NCBI GenBank assembly: GCA_016191875.1
Contig: JACPVG010000010.1
Location: 31,466 to 95,465 of the forward strand
From: Chloroflexota bacterium
GTDB taxonomy: Bacteria > Chloroflexota > Anaerolineae > Anaerolineales > UBA11579
Length of the DNA stretch: 64,000 nucleotides
Direction: 5' to 3'
In this document: one piece after another, positions 49,334 through 57,504 of the stretch
Numbering within the stretch: position 1 is the stretch's first letter
Layout: every line of letters begins with the position of its first letter
Program-made: the position numbers and the translations under genes
Notes under the pieces: model-generated
Databases searched by the model: none
Seen by the model: the letters and a program-made list of their open reading frames with translations, nothing else
Told to the model about the DNA's origin: nothing

Positions 49334-50197
49334 CTATCCTTCGCCCACCATCCGCTCGATCAACGCGTTCAACTCTTCGTCCGAATAATAATGCACCACG
49401 ATAGTGCCGCCCTTGTCGCCGTGGGTGAGGGTGACGCGCGTGCCCAGGCCGTCGCGCAGGCGTTCCTGCAGGGCGCGGATTTCGGGGGCGAGGGCGGGCT
49501 TCTTTTTCGCCTTCGGCGGGCGCTGGCCCTTCAGCTTGCGGGCCAGTTCCTCGGTTTGGCGCACGTTCAGGCCCAGGTTCAGCACCGTGTGCAGGGCGGC
49601 GGCCTGGGCGGCGTGCGACAGCCCCTTGAGGGCGCGGGCGTGGCCTTCGGTGATCTCTTCGTCGGTCAGGGATTGCTGCACCTCTTCGGCCATTTCCAGC
49701 AGGCCGAGCGTGTTGGTCACGCTCACCCGGCTCTTGCCCACCCGGGCGGCGATCTGCTCGTGGCTCAGGCGGAACTCCTCGGCCAGGTGGCGGTAGGCTT
49801 CGGCGGTCTCCAGTGGGCTGAGGTCGGCGCGCTGGACGTTCTCGATGAGCGCCAGTTCCAACAGGTCCTGGTCGCTGGCCTCGCGCAGGATGGCGGGCAC
49901 GTCGGCCAGCCCGGCCTGCCGGGCGGCCTGCCAGCGGCGTTCGCCGGCGATGAGCACGTAGTTGTTGCCCTCCTCGGCGGCCTTGACCACCAAAGGCTGG
50001 ATGACACCGTGCGCCCGAATCGATTCGGCCAGTTCGGCCAGTTCCTCCGGGCGAAAGCGGGTGCGCGGCTGGCGCGGGTTGGGGAGGATGGAATCGACCG
50101 GGATGTGGAGGATGCCGCTTTCCGGCAGGGCGCTGGGTTCGCCGCTGCCGGGGATGAGGGCGTCCAGCCCCTTGCCGAGACCGCTCTTGCGTGCCAT
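49334..50197 (-). CDS. parB: Chromosome partitioning protein ParB (Spo0J)
   Basis: 287 residues. It begins ARKSGLGKGLDALIP, then the ParB/Srx CTP-binding domain (NPRQPRTRF, GERRWQAARQAGLADVP) at about 35-110, the helix-turn-helix LSHEQIAARVGKSRVSVTN at about 140-160 and a C-terminal dimerisation segment. It binds parS sites and spreads along DNA. No parS-like TGTTTCACGTGAAACA was found in this window. parA ends 1 bp upstream of it on the same strand. Confidence 0.96.
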   Translation of the reverse strand: MARKSGLGKGLDALIPGSGEPSALPESGILHIPVDSILPNPRQPRTRFRPEELAELAESIRAHGVIQPLVVKAAEEGNNYVLIAGERRWQAARQAGLADVPAILREASDQDLLELALIENVQRADLSPLETAEAYRHLAEEFRLSHEQIAARVGKSRVSVTNTLGLLEMAEEVQQSLTDEEITEGHARALKGLSHAAQAAALHTVLNLGLNVRQTEELARKLKGQRPPKAKKKPALAPEIRALQERLRDGLGTRVTLTHGDKGGTIVVHYYSDEELNALIERMVGEG

Positions 50198-50198
50198 G

Positions 50199-50981
50199 CT
50201 ACACTGCCACCTTCACGCCGTCCTGCTTGAGCAGTTCGCGGGTCAGTTCCTCATAGGCCTTGGCGCCGGGCGAATCGGGTCCGTAGGCCAGGATGGGCAG
50301 GCCGTAGGAGGGCGCTTCGGCCAGGCGGATGTTGCGCGGGACGACGGCTTGCATGACCTCAGCGGGGAAATGCTTGCGCACTTCTTCGACCACGTCGCGG
50401 GCCAGGTTGGTGCGGCCGTCGTACATCGTGAGAACCACGCCGCGCACCTTGAGCCCCGCGAACAGCGCTTTGCGTACGCGCTCGATGGTCTGCACCAGCT
50501 GGCTCAGGCCCTCCAGCGCCAGGTACTCGCACTGCACCGGGATGAGCAGGCCGTCCTGGGCGGCCACCATGCCGTTGAGGGTGAGCAGGCCCAGGCTGGG
50601 CGGGCAATCCACAAGGATATAGTCGTAACGCTCCTGGATGGGCTGAAGGGCGTTCTTCAGACGGCTCTCGCGCGCCAGTTCCTGGATCAGTTCCACCTCC
50701 GCCCCGGCCAGGTCGGGTGAGGCCGGCAGCAGGCTCATCTTCAGGCGCGGGTTGTGCAGCACGCTGGCGCCGGCCGTCCGGGCGTCCAGCAGGGCCTGGT
50801 AGGTGCCGCCCTTCACCGTGTGCTTGTCAATGCCCAGGCAGGAGGTGGTGTTGGCCTGTGGGTCGAGGTCGACCAGCAGGACGCGCTGGCCGAAGTAAGC
50901 CAGGTAAGCGCCGATATTGATGGCGGTGGTGGTCTTGCCCACGCCGCCTTTCTGGTTGACCAGGGTGTAGATGTGGGTCAC
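50199..50981 (-). CDS. parA: Chromosome partitioning ATPase ParA (Soj)
   Basis: 260 residues. Deviant Walker A NQKGGVGKTTT at 9-19, LLVDLDPQANTT at about 37-48, and a DYILVDCPPSLGLLT Walker B region at about 120-134. It acts with ParB in origin segregation. It ends 1 bp from parB and begins 2 bp from the PfkB-kinase gene, so the three are one transcript. Confidence 0.96.
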   Translation of the reverse strand: MTHIYTLVNQKGGVGKTTTAINIGAYLAYFGQRVLLVDLDPQANTTSCLGIDKHTVKGGTYQALLDARTAGASVLHNPRLKMSLLPASPDLAGAEVELIQELARESRLKNALQPIQERYDYILVDCPPSLGLLTLNGMVAAQDGLLIPVQCEYLALEGLSQLVQTIERVRKALFAGLKVRGVVLTMYDGRTNLARDVVEEVRKHFPAEVMQAVVPRNIRLAEAPSYGLPILAYGPDSPGAKAYEELTRELLKQDGVKVAV

Positions 50982-50983
50982 GG

Positions 50984-51814
50984 TCAGCGCGCCTCAAACG
51001 AAAGGTTGGATTGGGGAATGCCCGCCAGGCCGATGCGCCCGATGGAATCGGCGGCCAGGCGGCTGGCGAACTCGGCTGCTTCCAGCGGGGCGGCGCCCGC
51101 CTGGAGGCGGATGAAGAATGCGGCGGCGAAGATATCGCCCGCGCCGGTGGGGTCGATCTCGGCGGCGGCGGGTGGGGTGAAGGACAGCTCTTCACCATCC
51201 ACATAAATGGTTCCGGGTCGGGGGCCGTCCGTGACTGCCAGGAGGGGCGCGGCCAGCGCAAAGGCGTCCAGGCGTTGGGCGGGCAAGTCCTGCCGGCTGA
51301 GCGCCGCGGCCCGGCAGCGGCGCAGGGCGTAATCGGCTTCGAGCCAGTCGGCGGGGTGCACAGTTCCTTCGGCGTCCCAGCCGCGCAGCCAGCCCTGCGG
51401 GGTGAGGCAGACCTGAGTGGGCTCGAAGCGGCTGAGGATTCCGGTGTTCACTTCGCCAGCCACCGGCCCGAGGTGCACCAGCGCCGCGGCGCGCCACAGT
51501 TCGGGGATGTGGTAATAGTCCAGTTCGGCGGCGCGCGCCAGCAGGGTGAGCCGGCGGCCCTCCGGGCCATAGTCCAGGCGGAAGGTGGTGCTGACTTCGG
51601 CGGATAGATTGACGACCTGCAGGTTGGGATGGACAGGCAGGGGTAATTCTTCGCCCCAGGCGGTTACAAGACCCACCCGTTGGCCGAGGGCGCAGGCCGT
51701 GAGGGCGCTGTAGAGAGCGGTGCCGCCCAGGCGCGCCCCTTCCGGTGTGTGGTCCAGGGTGATGTGGCCGAGCAGCAGGTACTCGATGGGTTCCAGGCCG
51801 GGGGGTCGCAACAT
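50984..51814 (-). CDS. PfkB-family sugar kinase-like protein
   Basis: 276 residues. The N-terminus has GHITLDHTPEGARLGGTALYSALTACALGQRVGLVTAWG, spanning the first PfkB motif (GG and A-rich helix), and the second motif DPTGAGDIFAAAFF with its catalytic Asp is at about 240. It probably phosphorylates a sugar or nucleoside; the substrate is not deducible. A fusion or functional tie to parAB is not expected, but the three genes are separated by only 1-2 bp. A -10 box at 51821-51826 ends 6 bp before the start. Confidence 0.85.
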   Translation of the reverse strand: MLRPPGLEPIEYLLLGHITLDHTPEGARLGGTALYSALTACALGQRVGLVTAWGEELPLPVHPNLQVVNLSAEVSTTFRLDYGPEGRRLTLLARAAELDYYHIPELWRAAALVHLGPVAGEVNTGILSRFEPTQVCLTPQGWLRGWDAEGTVHPADWLEADYALRRCRAAALSRQDLPAQRLDAFALAAPLLAVTDGPRPGTIYVDGEELSFTPPAAAEIDPTGAGDIFAAAFFIRLQAGAAPLEAAEFASRLAADSIGRIGLAGIPQSNLSFEAR

Positions 51815-51820
51815 GGCGGT

Positions 51821-51826
51821 ATTATA
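51821..51826 (-). promoter_or_regulatory. TATAAT box of the pfkB-parA-parB operon, leaderless-type
   Basis: A perfect -10 hexamer on the minus strand, 6 bp upstream of the ATG at 51814, without a Shine-Dalgarno. No good -35. Confidence 0.45.
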
Positions 51827-51900
51827 CCGTGAGAGGTCAGAGACCCACTGCGCGGGAACAAAGAACGGCCAGGCATCGTTAACCTGGTATGGAGAAAAAC

Positions 51901-52341
51901 ATGAAACGAACCCTGCTACCTCTGATTCTGGCCGCTTTGCTGGCGGCCTGCGGCGCGGCGGAGACGCCCGTCCCCCTGCCCGAAGGCCCGCTGCCCACCG
52001 ACCTGTTCGCCGGCGGCATTCTGGAAGTGCCGCTGGGCGAAGCCCGTTACCTGCAGGATGGCTCGTCCATCGAGTTCCTGGAGGTGCTGGAAGACAGCCG
52101 CTGCCCGGCGGACGCCATGTGCGTGCGCGCCGGCAAGGTACAGATTCGCGTGGCGATGACTTATGCCGGGGAAACGACGGCCTTCACGCTCACGCTGGGA
52201 GACCTCAGCGAAGGCGAGTCCAACGTCTACGCCTACCCGGAGTTCACCGTGACGCTGGATGCGGTGGACCCGTACCCCGGCACGGAAAATGACGACGCCA
52301 CCCCGGTTGCGACCCTGCGGGTGGAACTGGTAGAGCCTTGA
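51901..52341 (+). CDS. Lipoprotein, function unknown
   Basis: 146 residues from ATG 51901, which has a GGAG 8 bp upstream; an ATG at 51889 in frame is less likely. The signal peptide ends with the lipobox LLAAC (Cys about 17). The mature part is a small beta-rich domain with a CPADAMCV cysteine pair (ILEVPLGEARYLQDGSSIEF at its start). No family is recognised. It is a single gene followed by a strong terminator. Confidence 0.75.
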   Translation: MKRTLLPLILAALLAACGAAETPVPLPEGPLPTDLFAGGILEVPLGEARYLQDGSSIEFLEVLEDSRCPADAMCVRAGKVQIRVAMTYAGETTAFTLTLGDLSEGESNVYAYPEFTVTLDAVDPYPGTENDDATPVATLRVELVEP

Positions 52342-52378
52342 GCCTGGCCTGACTTTTCCCAGCCCTGCACACAATCAA

Positions 52379-52415
52379 AAACCGGCGGCACTCACGCCGC
52401 CGGTTTCTATTTTCC
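52379..52415 (+). terminator. Rho-independent terminator after the lipoprotein gene
   Basis: A perfect 11-bp stem AAACCGGCGGC (52379-52389) with GCCGCCGGTTT (52396-52406), followed by a pyrimidine-rich CTATTTTCC. Confidence 0.85.
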
Positions 52416-52441
52416 AGTAACGAATAACCAGTTACCAATTG

Positions 52442-52695
52442 CTCTGTTGCAATCATGGTCAACAAGCGAACTTGTCATTCCGAAGGAGGGTGCAATCTCC
52501 GACAAATTCGCTCCAACCTCCAAACCCGACTGAGGAATCTCGACAGACATACTTCTAATCCGACGTCACATCGCCGCAAACACGGCTTCTTTCGCGAGAT
52601 TCCTCGGTCGCGGGTCAAGATGGCCCCAAGTTTGAAGCCGGGCTGACCGCTTCCTCGGAATGACAGTTCCTCTTGTACGCGTCCTTGCAACAGAG
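52442..52695. mobile_element. 254-bp MITE-like element with 11-bp inverted ends
   Basis: Terminal inverted repeats CTCTGTTGCAA (52442-52452) and TTGCAACAGAG (52685-52695) are perfect. It is flanked by direct repeats GTTACCAATTG at 52431-52441 and 52698-52708, resembling a target duplication. Nested inside are TGTCATTCCGAAGGAGG (from about 52474) and its near complement, plus GAGGAATCTCG / CGAGATTCCTC arms, so it can fold on itself. No coding sequence, so it would need an enzyme supplied elsewhere. Lower G+C than the surroundings. Confidence 0.65.
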
Positions 52696-52712
52696 TGGTT
52701 ACCAATTGCCAA

Positions 52713-53423
52713 TTACTGCTCACCCTCATCCGGGATGATCACCACTTTGCGCTTCGGCTCCTCGCCGGTGCTTTCGGTGCGCACGCCTTCCATGTTTTGC
52801 AGCTCAAGGTGGATGATGCGGCGCTCGCCGGGCGGCATCGGCTCCAGCGTCTGGCTGTGCCCGGTTTTCAGCGCCTGCTGAGCCATGCGCTGGGCCAGTT
52901 CACGCAGGCCGCGCTCGCGGCGTTCGCGGTAGCCTTCCACGTCTACGATCAGGTTCACCCCGCCGCCGACTTCCTTGCCGACGATGAGGCGGGTGACGTA
53001 TTGAAGGGCGTTGAGCGTCTCGGCGCGCTTGCCGATGAGGATGCTCAGGTCGTTGCCCTGGATATCCACGATGATGGGGGTCTGGCCCTCTTCGTCGGCC
53101 GCGCCGACGCGGCAACTCACTTCGGCGCGGATGCCCATGCGGTCGAGCAGTTCGGTGACGGTATGGCTGGCGATGGACATGGTGTTGTCCATGTCGGCGG
53201 GCGTCTGGGCCTGGGCAGCCGAGCGCGGCGCGGGCTGGGAATCTTTCACCGTCAGGCGCACACGCGCCTGACGCGCGCCGATGCCCAGCATGCCCTTGCT
53301 GCCTTCGTCCAGGACCTCGACTTCAACCTCGTCGTCGGTCAACCCCAGTTCTTCCAGGGCCTTGTCAATGGCTTCATCGACAGTCGGGGCGATCATTTCC
53401 AGGGTGGCACGTGATTCGGTCAT
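52713..53423 (-). CDS. jag: Jag / KhpB RNA-binding protein (Jag_N, KH and R3H domains)
   Basis: 236 residues. The Jag_N domain at about 8-55 contains EEVEVLDEGSKGMLGIGA-type sequence; a KH domain at about 85-150 has IQGNDLSILIGKRAETLNAL, and the R3H domain at about 165-225 has YRERRERGLRELAQRMA and LEPMPPGERRIIHLEL. It binds RNA and acts with KhpA on cell-wall gene expression in Firmicutes. It follows yidC, the conserved order. Confidence 0.95.
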   Translation of the reverse strand: MTESRATLEMIAPTVDEAIDKALEELGLTDDEVEVEVLDEGSKGMLGIGARQARVRLTVKDSQPAPRSAAQAQTPADMDNTMSIASHTVTELLDRMGIRAEVSCRVGAADEEGQTPIIVDIQGNDLSILIGKRAETLNALQYVTRLIVGKEVGGGVNLIVDVEGYRERRERGLRELAQRMAQQALKTGHSQTLEPMPPGERRIIHLELQNMEGVRTESTGEEPKRKVVIIPDEGEQ

Positions 53424-53469
53424 ACATCCCTCGCTGTTCGGGCTCGTTCAACACGCCGCCAGGCGTGCT

Positions 53470-54249
53470 TTATTTTTTCGTGCGGGCGGGCAGCAGATTG
53501 CTGAAGTTCAGTTTGCCCATCAGGCCGTATTGCACGATGCTGATGAGGTTGCTCGCCACAAAGTATAACGCCAGACCGGCCGAATAGGCGTAGGAAAGCC
53601 AGGCCATCAGCAGCGGCATGTAGATGGTCATCATCTTGTTCATCTGGGCGGCCTGGTCGTTCTGGCCCGCGCCGGTCGGGGTCATCAACTTGGTCTGGAA
53701 ATACGAGGTGATGAAGACCAGTACGGCCAAAACCGGGATGCCCTGGCCGATGACCGGCAGGCTGGCCGGGATGAAGTCCAGCACCAGCCGTTCCGGCTGG
53801 CTGAGATCCATCCACAGGAAGGTATTGTTGATGGGCAGCAGTTGGGCGGCGTCCGGCAGGCGCAGGTCGTTGATGAGCGTGAGCAACTGAGTGGGCGAGG
53901 CCGCCAGGGCGCGCGTCACGGCCCAGTACAGGCCGATGATGATCGGGAACTGAATCAGGGTGGGCAGGCAGGAACCGAGCGGGTTGATGCCCATTTCCTG
54001 ATAGAGCTTCACCTGCTCCTGCTGGAGCTTCTGCGGGTCGCTCTTGTATTTCTTCTGCAAGTCCTGCCACTTCTTGCTGGATTGCATTTCCTGCATCTTT
54101 TTGGTGCTGTCCATCTGTTGTTTGGTGAAGGGCTGGGTAGCCAGCCGCACGAGCACGGTGAAAATGATGATCGCCAGGCCAAAGTTGTGGCCGAGCAGGT
54201 CATAGATGAACACGATGGCGTTTACAAACGGGATGACGATGAAATCCAT
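53470..54249 (-). CDS. yidC: Membrane protein insertase YidC/OxaI
   Basis: About 259 residues from ATG 54249, the short type without the large periplasmic domain, as in Gram-positives. The first helix carries IFTVLVRLATQPFT with the hydrophilic-groove Arg at 35, then a coiled-coil hairpin MDSTKKMQEMQSSKKWQDLQ and the GINPLGSCLPTLIQFPIIIGLYW motif. Five membrane segments. It inserts membrane proteins on its own or with Sec. Unusually, a beta-propeller lipoprotein gene separates it from yidD. Confidence 0.96.
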   Translation of the reverse strand: MDFIVIPFVNAIVFIYDLLGHNFGLAIIIFTVLVRLATQPFTKQQMDSTKKMQEMQSSKKWQDLQKKYKSDPQKLQQEQVKLYQEMGINPLGSCLPTLIQFPIIIGLYWAVTRALAASPTQLLTLINDLRLPDAAQLLPINNTFLWMDLSQPERLVLDFIPASLPVIGQGIPVLAVLVFITSYFQTKLMTPTGAGQNDQAAQMNKMMTIYMPLLMAWLSYAYSAGLALYFVASNLISIVQYGLMGKLNFSNLLPARTKK

Positions 54250-54271
54250 GGCTTCTCTCTTTCCGTCCCGA

Positions 54272-55354
54272 TCAGTTCTCGGGGACGAATACCCAGCGGT
54301 CGTTGAGGTTGCGGTCGTAGGCGATGAGCACCTCATCGCCGTTCACCTTGCCGACCAGAATCAGGTCGCCGACCAGGAGGGGCGTGCCCAGCAGCAGAAC
54401 TTCGTCGACCGTGTCGGTGTAGCGGATGACGCCGTCCAGGTCCAGGGCATAGAACTTGCCCGCGCCGGTGCCAATGTAGAGCGAATCTTCGGTCACCAGC
54501 GGCGCGCCGGCGATCTGCCCATCCAGGGGGGTTTGCCAGAGCGGCTGGGTGCTGCCGCCGGCTTCAAAAGCATACAGGTTGCCGTTCAAGTCGCCCAGGT
54601 ACAGGACGCCATCTGCCAGGGCGGGCGGACCCCAGATCCAACCCTCGGTTTCGGCCTGCCAGGCGATGCGCCCGGAGCGCAGGTCGAGGCCGAGCAGGTC
54701 GCCGGCGAAGTTGCCCACATACAGCAGGCCGGTTTCCGGGTCGAGCAGGGGAGTGCTCACCAGCGCCGCGCCGGTATCGACGCTCCAGTTCTCGCGCAGC
54801 GTGCGCGCGGCCAGGCTGTAGACGCGCCCATCCATCGAGGTGAGGTAGATGGCGCTGCCATCCGTGGTGGGCGTGGCCCACAGGCCCTCACCGGTCTCGA
54901 ACTCGGCCAGTTTTTCGCCGGCCATGTTCAGAGCGTATAACGTGCCGTCGGCGTTGGGGGCGTAGATCACGTCATCCAGCACCAGCGGGCTGGCGATGAA
55001 ACGGCTGCGGGCCTCGCTGAATTCCCAGAGCAGGGCGCGGGTGGCCAGGTCGAAGCTGTACAGGCGGTTGTTGTAGGCCGCCGCCAGCAACTGGCCGTCC
55101 TCGGTCAGCACCGGGGCGGCGTAGTAGGACGCGCCGCGAATCGGCTCGGCCGGGTAGATCTGCTGCTGCCGGCCAGTGACCGGGTCGAGGACGTAGATGC
55201 CCAGGTTGTTGGCGACGTACAGGTTCTCGCCGGATTGCGAAAGGGTGAGCCCGGCCCAACTGGTGGGCACAAAGCCGCGCCCGCCGCAGGCGCTGAGCAG
55301 GAGCGAAAGGCCGGCAAAGGCGGCCACGAGCAGGAGAGTTCGTTTTTTCTTCAT
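54272..55354 (-). CDS. PQQ-like beta-propeller lipoprotein (BamB-like repeats)
   Basis: 360 residues. The signal peptide ends at the lipobox LLSAC (Cys about 23). At least seven repeats of the PQQ/WD-like type run through the rest (SGENLYVANNLGIYVLDP, DDVIYAPNADGTLYAL, GSAIYLTSMDGRVYSL, DGVLYLGDLNGNLYAF, EDSLYIGTGAGKFYAL). The fold resembles BamB. Its place between yidD and yidC on the same strand (22 bp to yidC, 70 bp to yidD) suggests a role with the insertase, for example as a chaperone-like surface factor; that is inferred from position only. Confidence 0.88.
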   Translation of the reverse strand: MKKKRTLLLVAAFAGLSLLLSACGGRGFVPTSWAGLTLSQSGENLYVANNLGIYVLDPVTGRQQQIYPAEPIRGASYYAAPVLTEDGQLLAAAYNNRLYSFDLATRALLWEFSEARSRFIASPLVLDDVIYAPNADGTLYALNMAGEKLAEFETGEGLWATPTTDGSAIYLTSMDGRVYSLAARTLRENWSVDTGAALVSTPLLDPETGLLYVGNFAGDLLGLDLRSGRIAWQAETEGWIWGPPALADGVLYLGDLNGNLYAFEAGGSTQPLWQTPLDGQIAGAPLVTEDSLYIGTGAGKFYALDLDGVIRYTDTVDEVLLLGTPLLVGDLILVGKVNGDEVLIAYDRNLNDRWVFVPEN

Positions 55355-55424
55355 CGATTCCTTTGGTTGTTTCGGATCTCGAGACTCAACCCTTGAGGAT
55401 TGACTCGCCAGACCCGGAATCGTG

Positions 55425-55730
55425 CTATGGCACCGGGTCGTACCCGCCCGGGTTGAATGGGTTGCAGCGCAACACCCGCCACACAGCCAGCCAGCCGCCT
55501 TTGAACAACCCGTGCTTGTAGATGGCCTGGTAGCCGTAGTGCGAGCAGGAGGGGTAGAAACGGCAGGTATCGGCCGGGAGGGCTTTGGAGAACGTCATCT
55601 GGTACAGGCGGATGAGCGCTAGGGCGGGGATGCGCGCCAGATTGCTGAAGGTCAGCGGCAGAGCGCGCAACGGCGGATCGCGGTGCTCGTGAATCTGCGG
55701 GTGGACGTGCGGGGCAGGCCGGGTGGTCAT
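55425..55730 (-). CDS. yidD: Membrane protein insertion efficiency factor YidD
   Basis: 101 residues. The core [30 protein letters not shown] and [12 protein letters not shown] are diagnostic. The N-terminal about 23 residues are extra and His/Pro-rich. It overlaps rnpA by 4 bp. In bacteria yidD lies between rnpA and yidC, and its product helps YidC. Confidence 0.95.
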   Translation of the reverse strand: MTTRPAPHVHPQIHEHRDPPLRALPLTFSNLARIPALALIRLYQMTFSKALPADTCRFYPSCSHYGYQAIYKHGLFKGGWLAVWRVLRCNPFNPGGYDPVP

Positions 55731-56071
55731 CGTCTCGGTTCCAGCAGTTGGGCGCGTGCCAGGCAGTTCCTGAGGGCGGCCTGCACCTGGGGGGTCTTTT
55801 CGGCCAGTATCGCCGACCGGGCCACCAGCACCAGGTCGTAACCCTGGGGGAGTTCGGCCAGCAGCGGCCGGATGGCGGCCCGCAGGACACGCTTGGCCCG
55901 GTTGCGCTGGACCGCGCCGCCCACCCCGCGCCCGGCAGACATCCCTACGCGCAGGCCGCCGCCCGGGTTGGGGCAGACGGCCACTACGACAAGCGGGTGG
56001 GCATAGGTCTTCCCGTCACGCCGCACCCGCTCAAAGTCCGTAGACTTCGTAAGGCGAAACCCGCGCTCCAC
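55727..56071 (-). CDS. rnpA: Ribonuclease P protein component
   Basis: 114 residues; binds the RNase P RNA and helps cleave pre-tRNA leaders. [41 protein letters not shown] (an RNR-like basic motif at about 58-62) and VLRAAIRP are typical. It is 34 bp downstream of rpmH on the same strand. Confidence 0.95.
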   Translation of the reverse strand: MERGFRLTKSTDFERVRRDGKTYAHPLVVVAVCPNPGGGLRVGMSAGRGVGGAVQRNRAKRVLRAAIRPLLAELPQGYDLVLVARSAILAEKTPQVQAALRNCLARAQLLEPRR

Positions 56072-56105
56072 CGGCTGCCAGCGCCAGGCCGCAATTCCCT
56101 CCGGC

Positions 56106-56282
56106 CTAGGCCTTCCAGTTGACCTTCTTGACGTGGTTGTTCATGCTCACGGTGAGCTGGGCGCGGCCGCGCGCCCGGCGGCGCCTGAGCACCGTGCGGC
56201 CGGCGCGGGTTGCCATGCGGGCTCGAAAGCCATGCACGCGCATCCGGCGCCGGATCTTCGGTTGGTAGGTTCGTTTCGTCAT
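56106..56282 (-). CDS. rpmH: 50S ribosomal protein L34
   Basis: 58 residues from ATG 56282. [20 protein letters not shown] and [19 protein letters not shown] are the L34 signature. The protein is longer than the usual 44-47 because of a C-terminal [18 protein letters not shown] tail. It has its own strong promoter upstream. Confidence 0.96.
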   Translation of the reverse strand: MTKRTYQPKIRRRMRVHGFRARMATRAGRTVLRRRRARGRAQLTVSMNNHVKKVNWKA

Positions 56283-56316
56283 GACGTTTCCTTTACGACT
56301 TGATAATGACCGGCGG

Positions 56317-56345
56317 ATTATACCCCGCAGATGGGTATTGGTCAA
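56317..56345 (-). promoter_or_regulatory. Promoter of the rpmH-rnpA-yidD-yidC operon
   Basis: On the minus strand TTGACC (56340-56345), 17 bp, TATAAT (56317-56322): near consensus. The start point is at about 56310. Confidence 0.8.
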
Positions 56346-56431
56346 ACGAAAATTCGTTAATCGCGCCTCAGAATCCGGCTGGCCTGCAATTCATTGGCGG
56401 CGAATCCATAAGCAAATTCAATGGCCTAATC

Positions 56432-56460
56432 TTGTCCGCTTTGTCACAAATTGCTATAAT
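56432..56460 (+). promoter_or_regulatory. Divergent promoter of the small membrane protein gene
   Basis: TTGTCC (56432-56437), 17 bp, TATAAT (56455-56460). About 85 bp separate the -35 boxes of this and the rpmH promoter. Confidence 0.78.
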
Positions 56461-56495
56461 AGCGCAACGTTTGAGATTCTGTGTGAGGAGATCGT

Positions 56496-56867
56496 ATGAT
56501 GACCGAAATGGAAGGCAGCCAGACCGGAACGGGTTACGGAGTGGGAGACAAGTTCATATCCGCCCTGGCCGGGCTGATCGTGGGCGTGTTTGTGGCCGGC
56601 GCCGTCGTGGTGTTTGTGGCGATCATCCATGCCACCGCGCCGCCCGGATTCACCATCAAGGAGATCTTCGAGCGGGCCTACCTGCTGCCGCCGCCGGTGC
56701 CGCCGGGCATCGACCTGGGGGCCATCCGCATTCAGATGGCGCCGCCGGCCAACCGGACGCTGGCGTATGCGATCGAGGTCGTGCTGCTCAACCTGCCGTG
56801 GGTGACCGGCCTGCTCGCCGCCGCCTTCACGTATTTCCGCGTGTTGCGCATGCCGGCGGATAGATAA
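56496..56867 (+). CDS. Small membrane protein, function unknown
   Basis: 123 residues (ATG 56496 or the adjacent 56499; GAGGAG upstream). Two membrane helices at about 24-48 and 93-115 with a Pro-rich external loop between ([13 protein letters not shown]). No family is recognised. It diverges from the rpmH operon with its own promoter and ends at a strong terminator. Confidence 0.7.
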   Translation: MMTEMEGSQTGTGYGVGDKFISALAGLIVGVFVAGAVVVFVAIIHATAPPGFTIKEIFERAYLLPPPVPPGIDLGAIRIQMAPPANRTLAYAIEVVLLNLPWVTGLLAAAFTYFRVLRMPADR

Positions 56868-56889
56868 CCAGACTGTCTCTGCTAATCAC

Positions 56890-56925
56890 AGCGGGCTTCC
56901 TGTTCAGGAGGCCCGCTATTTTGTT
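56890..56925 (+). terminator. Rho-independent terminator
   Basis: AGCGGGCTTCCTG (56890-56902) pairs with CAGGAGGCCCGCT (56905-56917) apart from one mismatch, followed by ATTTTGTT. Confidence 0.85.
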
Positions 56926-56927
56926 AA

Positions 56928-56968
56928 CCACAGGTGAACACGGATAAACACAGATAGTCACAGATGAA
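56928..56968. repeat. CACAGATG-type dispersed tract
   Basis: ACCACAGGTGAACACGGATA, AACACAGATAG and TCACAGATGA in succession; same family as 14374-14401, 59953-59980 and 63767-63800. Confidence 0.6.
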
Positions 56969-56999
56969 TGTTCATGCACCAGGTGAGCCGGGCGCGGCC

Positions 57000-57428
57000 T
57001 CATTCTTCATCGCTTGTATCTATCCTGCCCGGCTGCTGGACTTCCAGCACCTCGCCGTGGACGTTGATGCGAATCTTCAGGCCGCTCATGCCGAGGAAGG
57101 CGCGGGCTTCCTCCGGGATGCCGGAGGCCAGCACCTTCTCCATCTGTTCGTCGATGTTCTTGAACTGCTGTTCCAGCATGGCTTTGCTGAAGATGTCTTC
57201 CACGCCGAGCATCTTGGCGGCCTGCTCGGAGAGGATGTCTTCGTGGCCTTCGATCTGGCTGGTCATCCAGGCCAGCACAACGCGGTCGACCTGTTCGGCG
57301 GGGATGTGACGCAGGAAGCCGCCGTCGTTCACCACGTACATGGCTTCGCCACCGACTTCGGCGGTGGTCACGGGCTGGTCGTATTCATCCACGACCAGCC
57401 CGGCAAAGAGGGCATGCTGGCCGGGCAT
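57000..57428 (-). CDS. Conserved hypothetical protein
   Basis: 142 residues, soluble, acidic. GLVVDEYDQPVTTAEVGGEAMYVVNDGGFLRHI at the start looks like an Ig- or carrier-like segment, followed by helices with KMLGVEDIFSKAMLEQQFKN. I recognise similar proteins only in Chloroflexi-type genomes and cannot assign a function. It stands alone. Confidence 0.7.
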   Translation of the reverse strand: MPGQHALFAGLVVDEYDQPVTTAEVGGEAMYVVNDGGFLRHIPAEQVDRVVLAWMTSQIEGHEDILSEQAAKMLGVEDIFSKAMLEQQFKNIDEQMEKVLASGIPEEARAFLGMSGLKIRINVHGEVLEVQQPGRIDTSDEE

Positions 57429-57504
57429 GGGCTTATCTTACAATGGTTTGGGGTTGAGGGGGTAAGACTTTTGTTAGAACGTGCTGCGTACGCTGTGATC
57501 CGGA

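Noticed and set aside
49334..51814. parS site near parAB
   Set aside because: No sequence resembling TGTTTCACGTGAAACA was found within the window, so no parS or origin is annotated.
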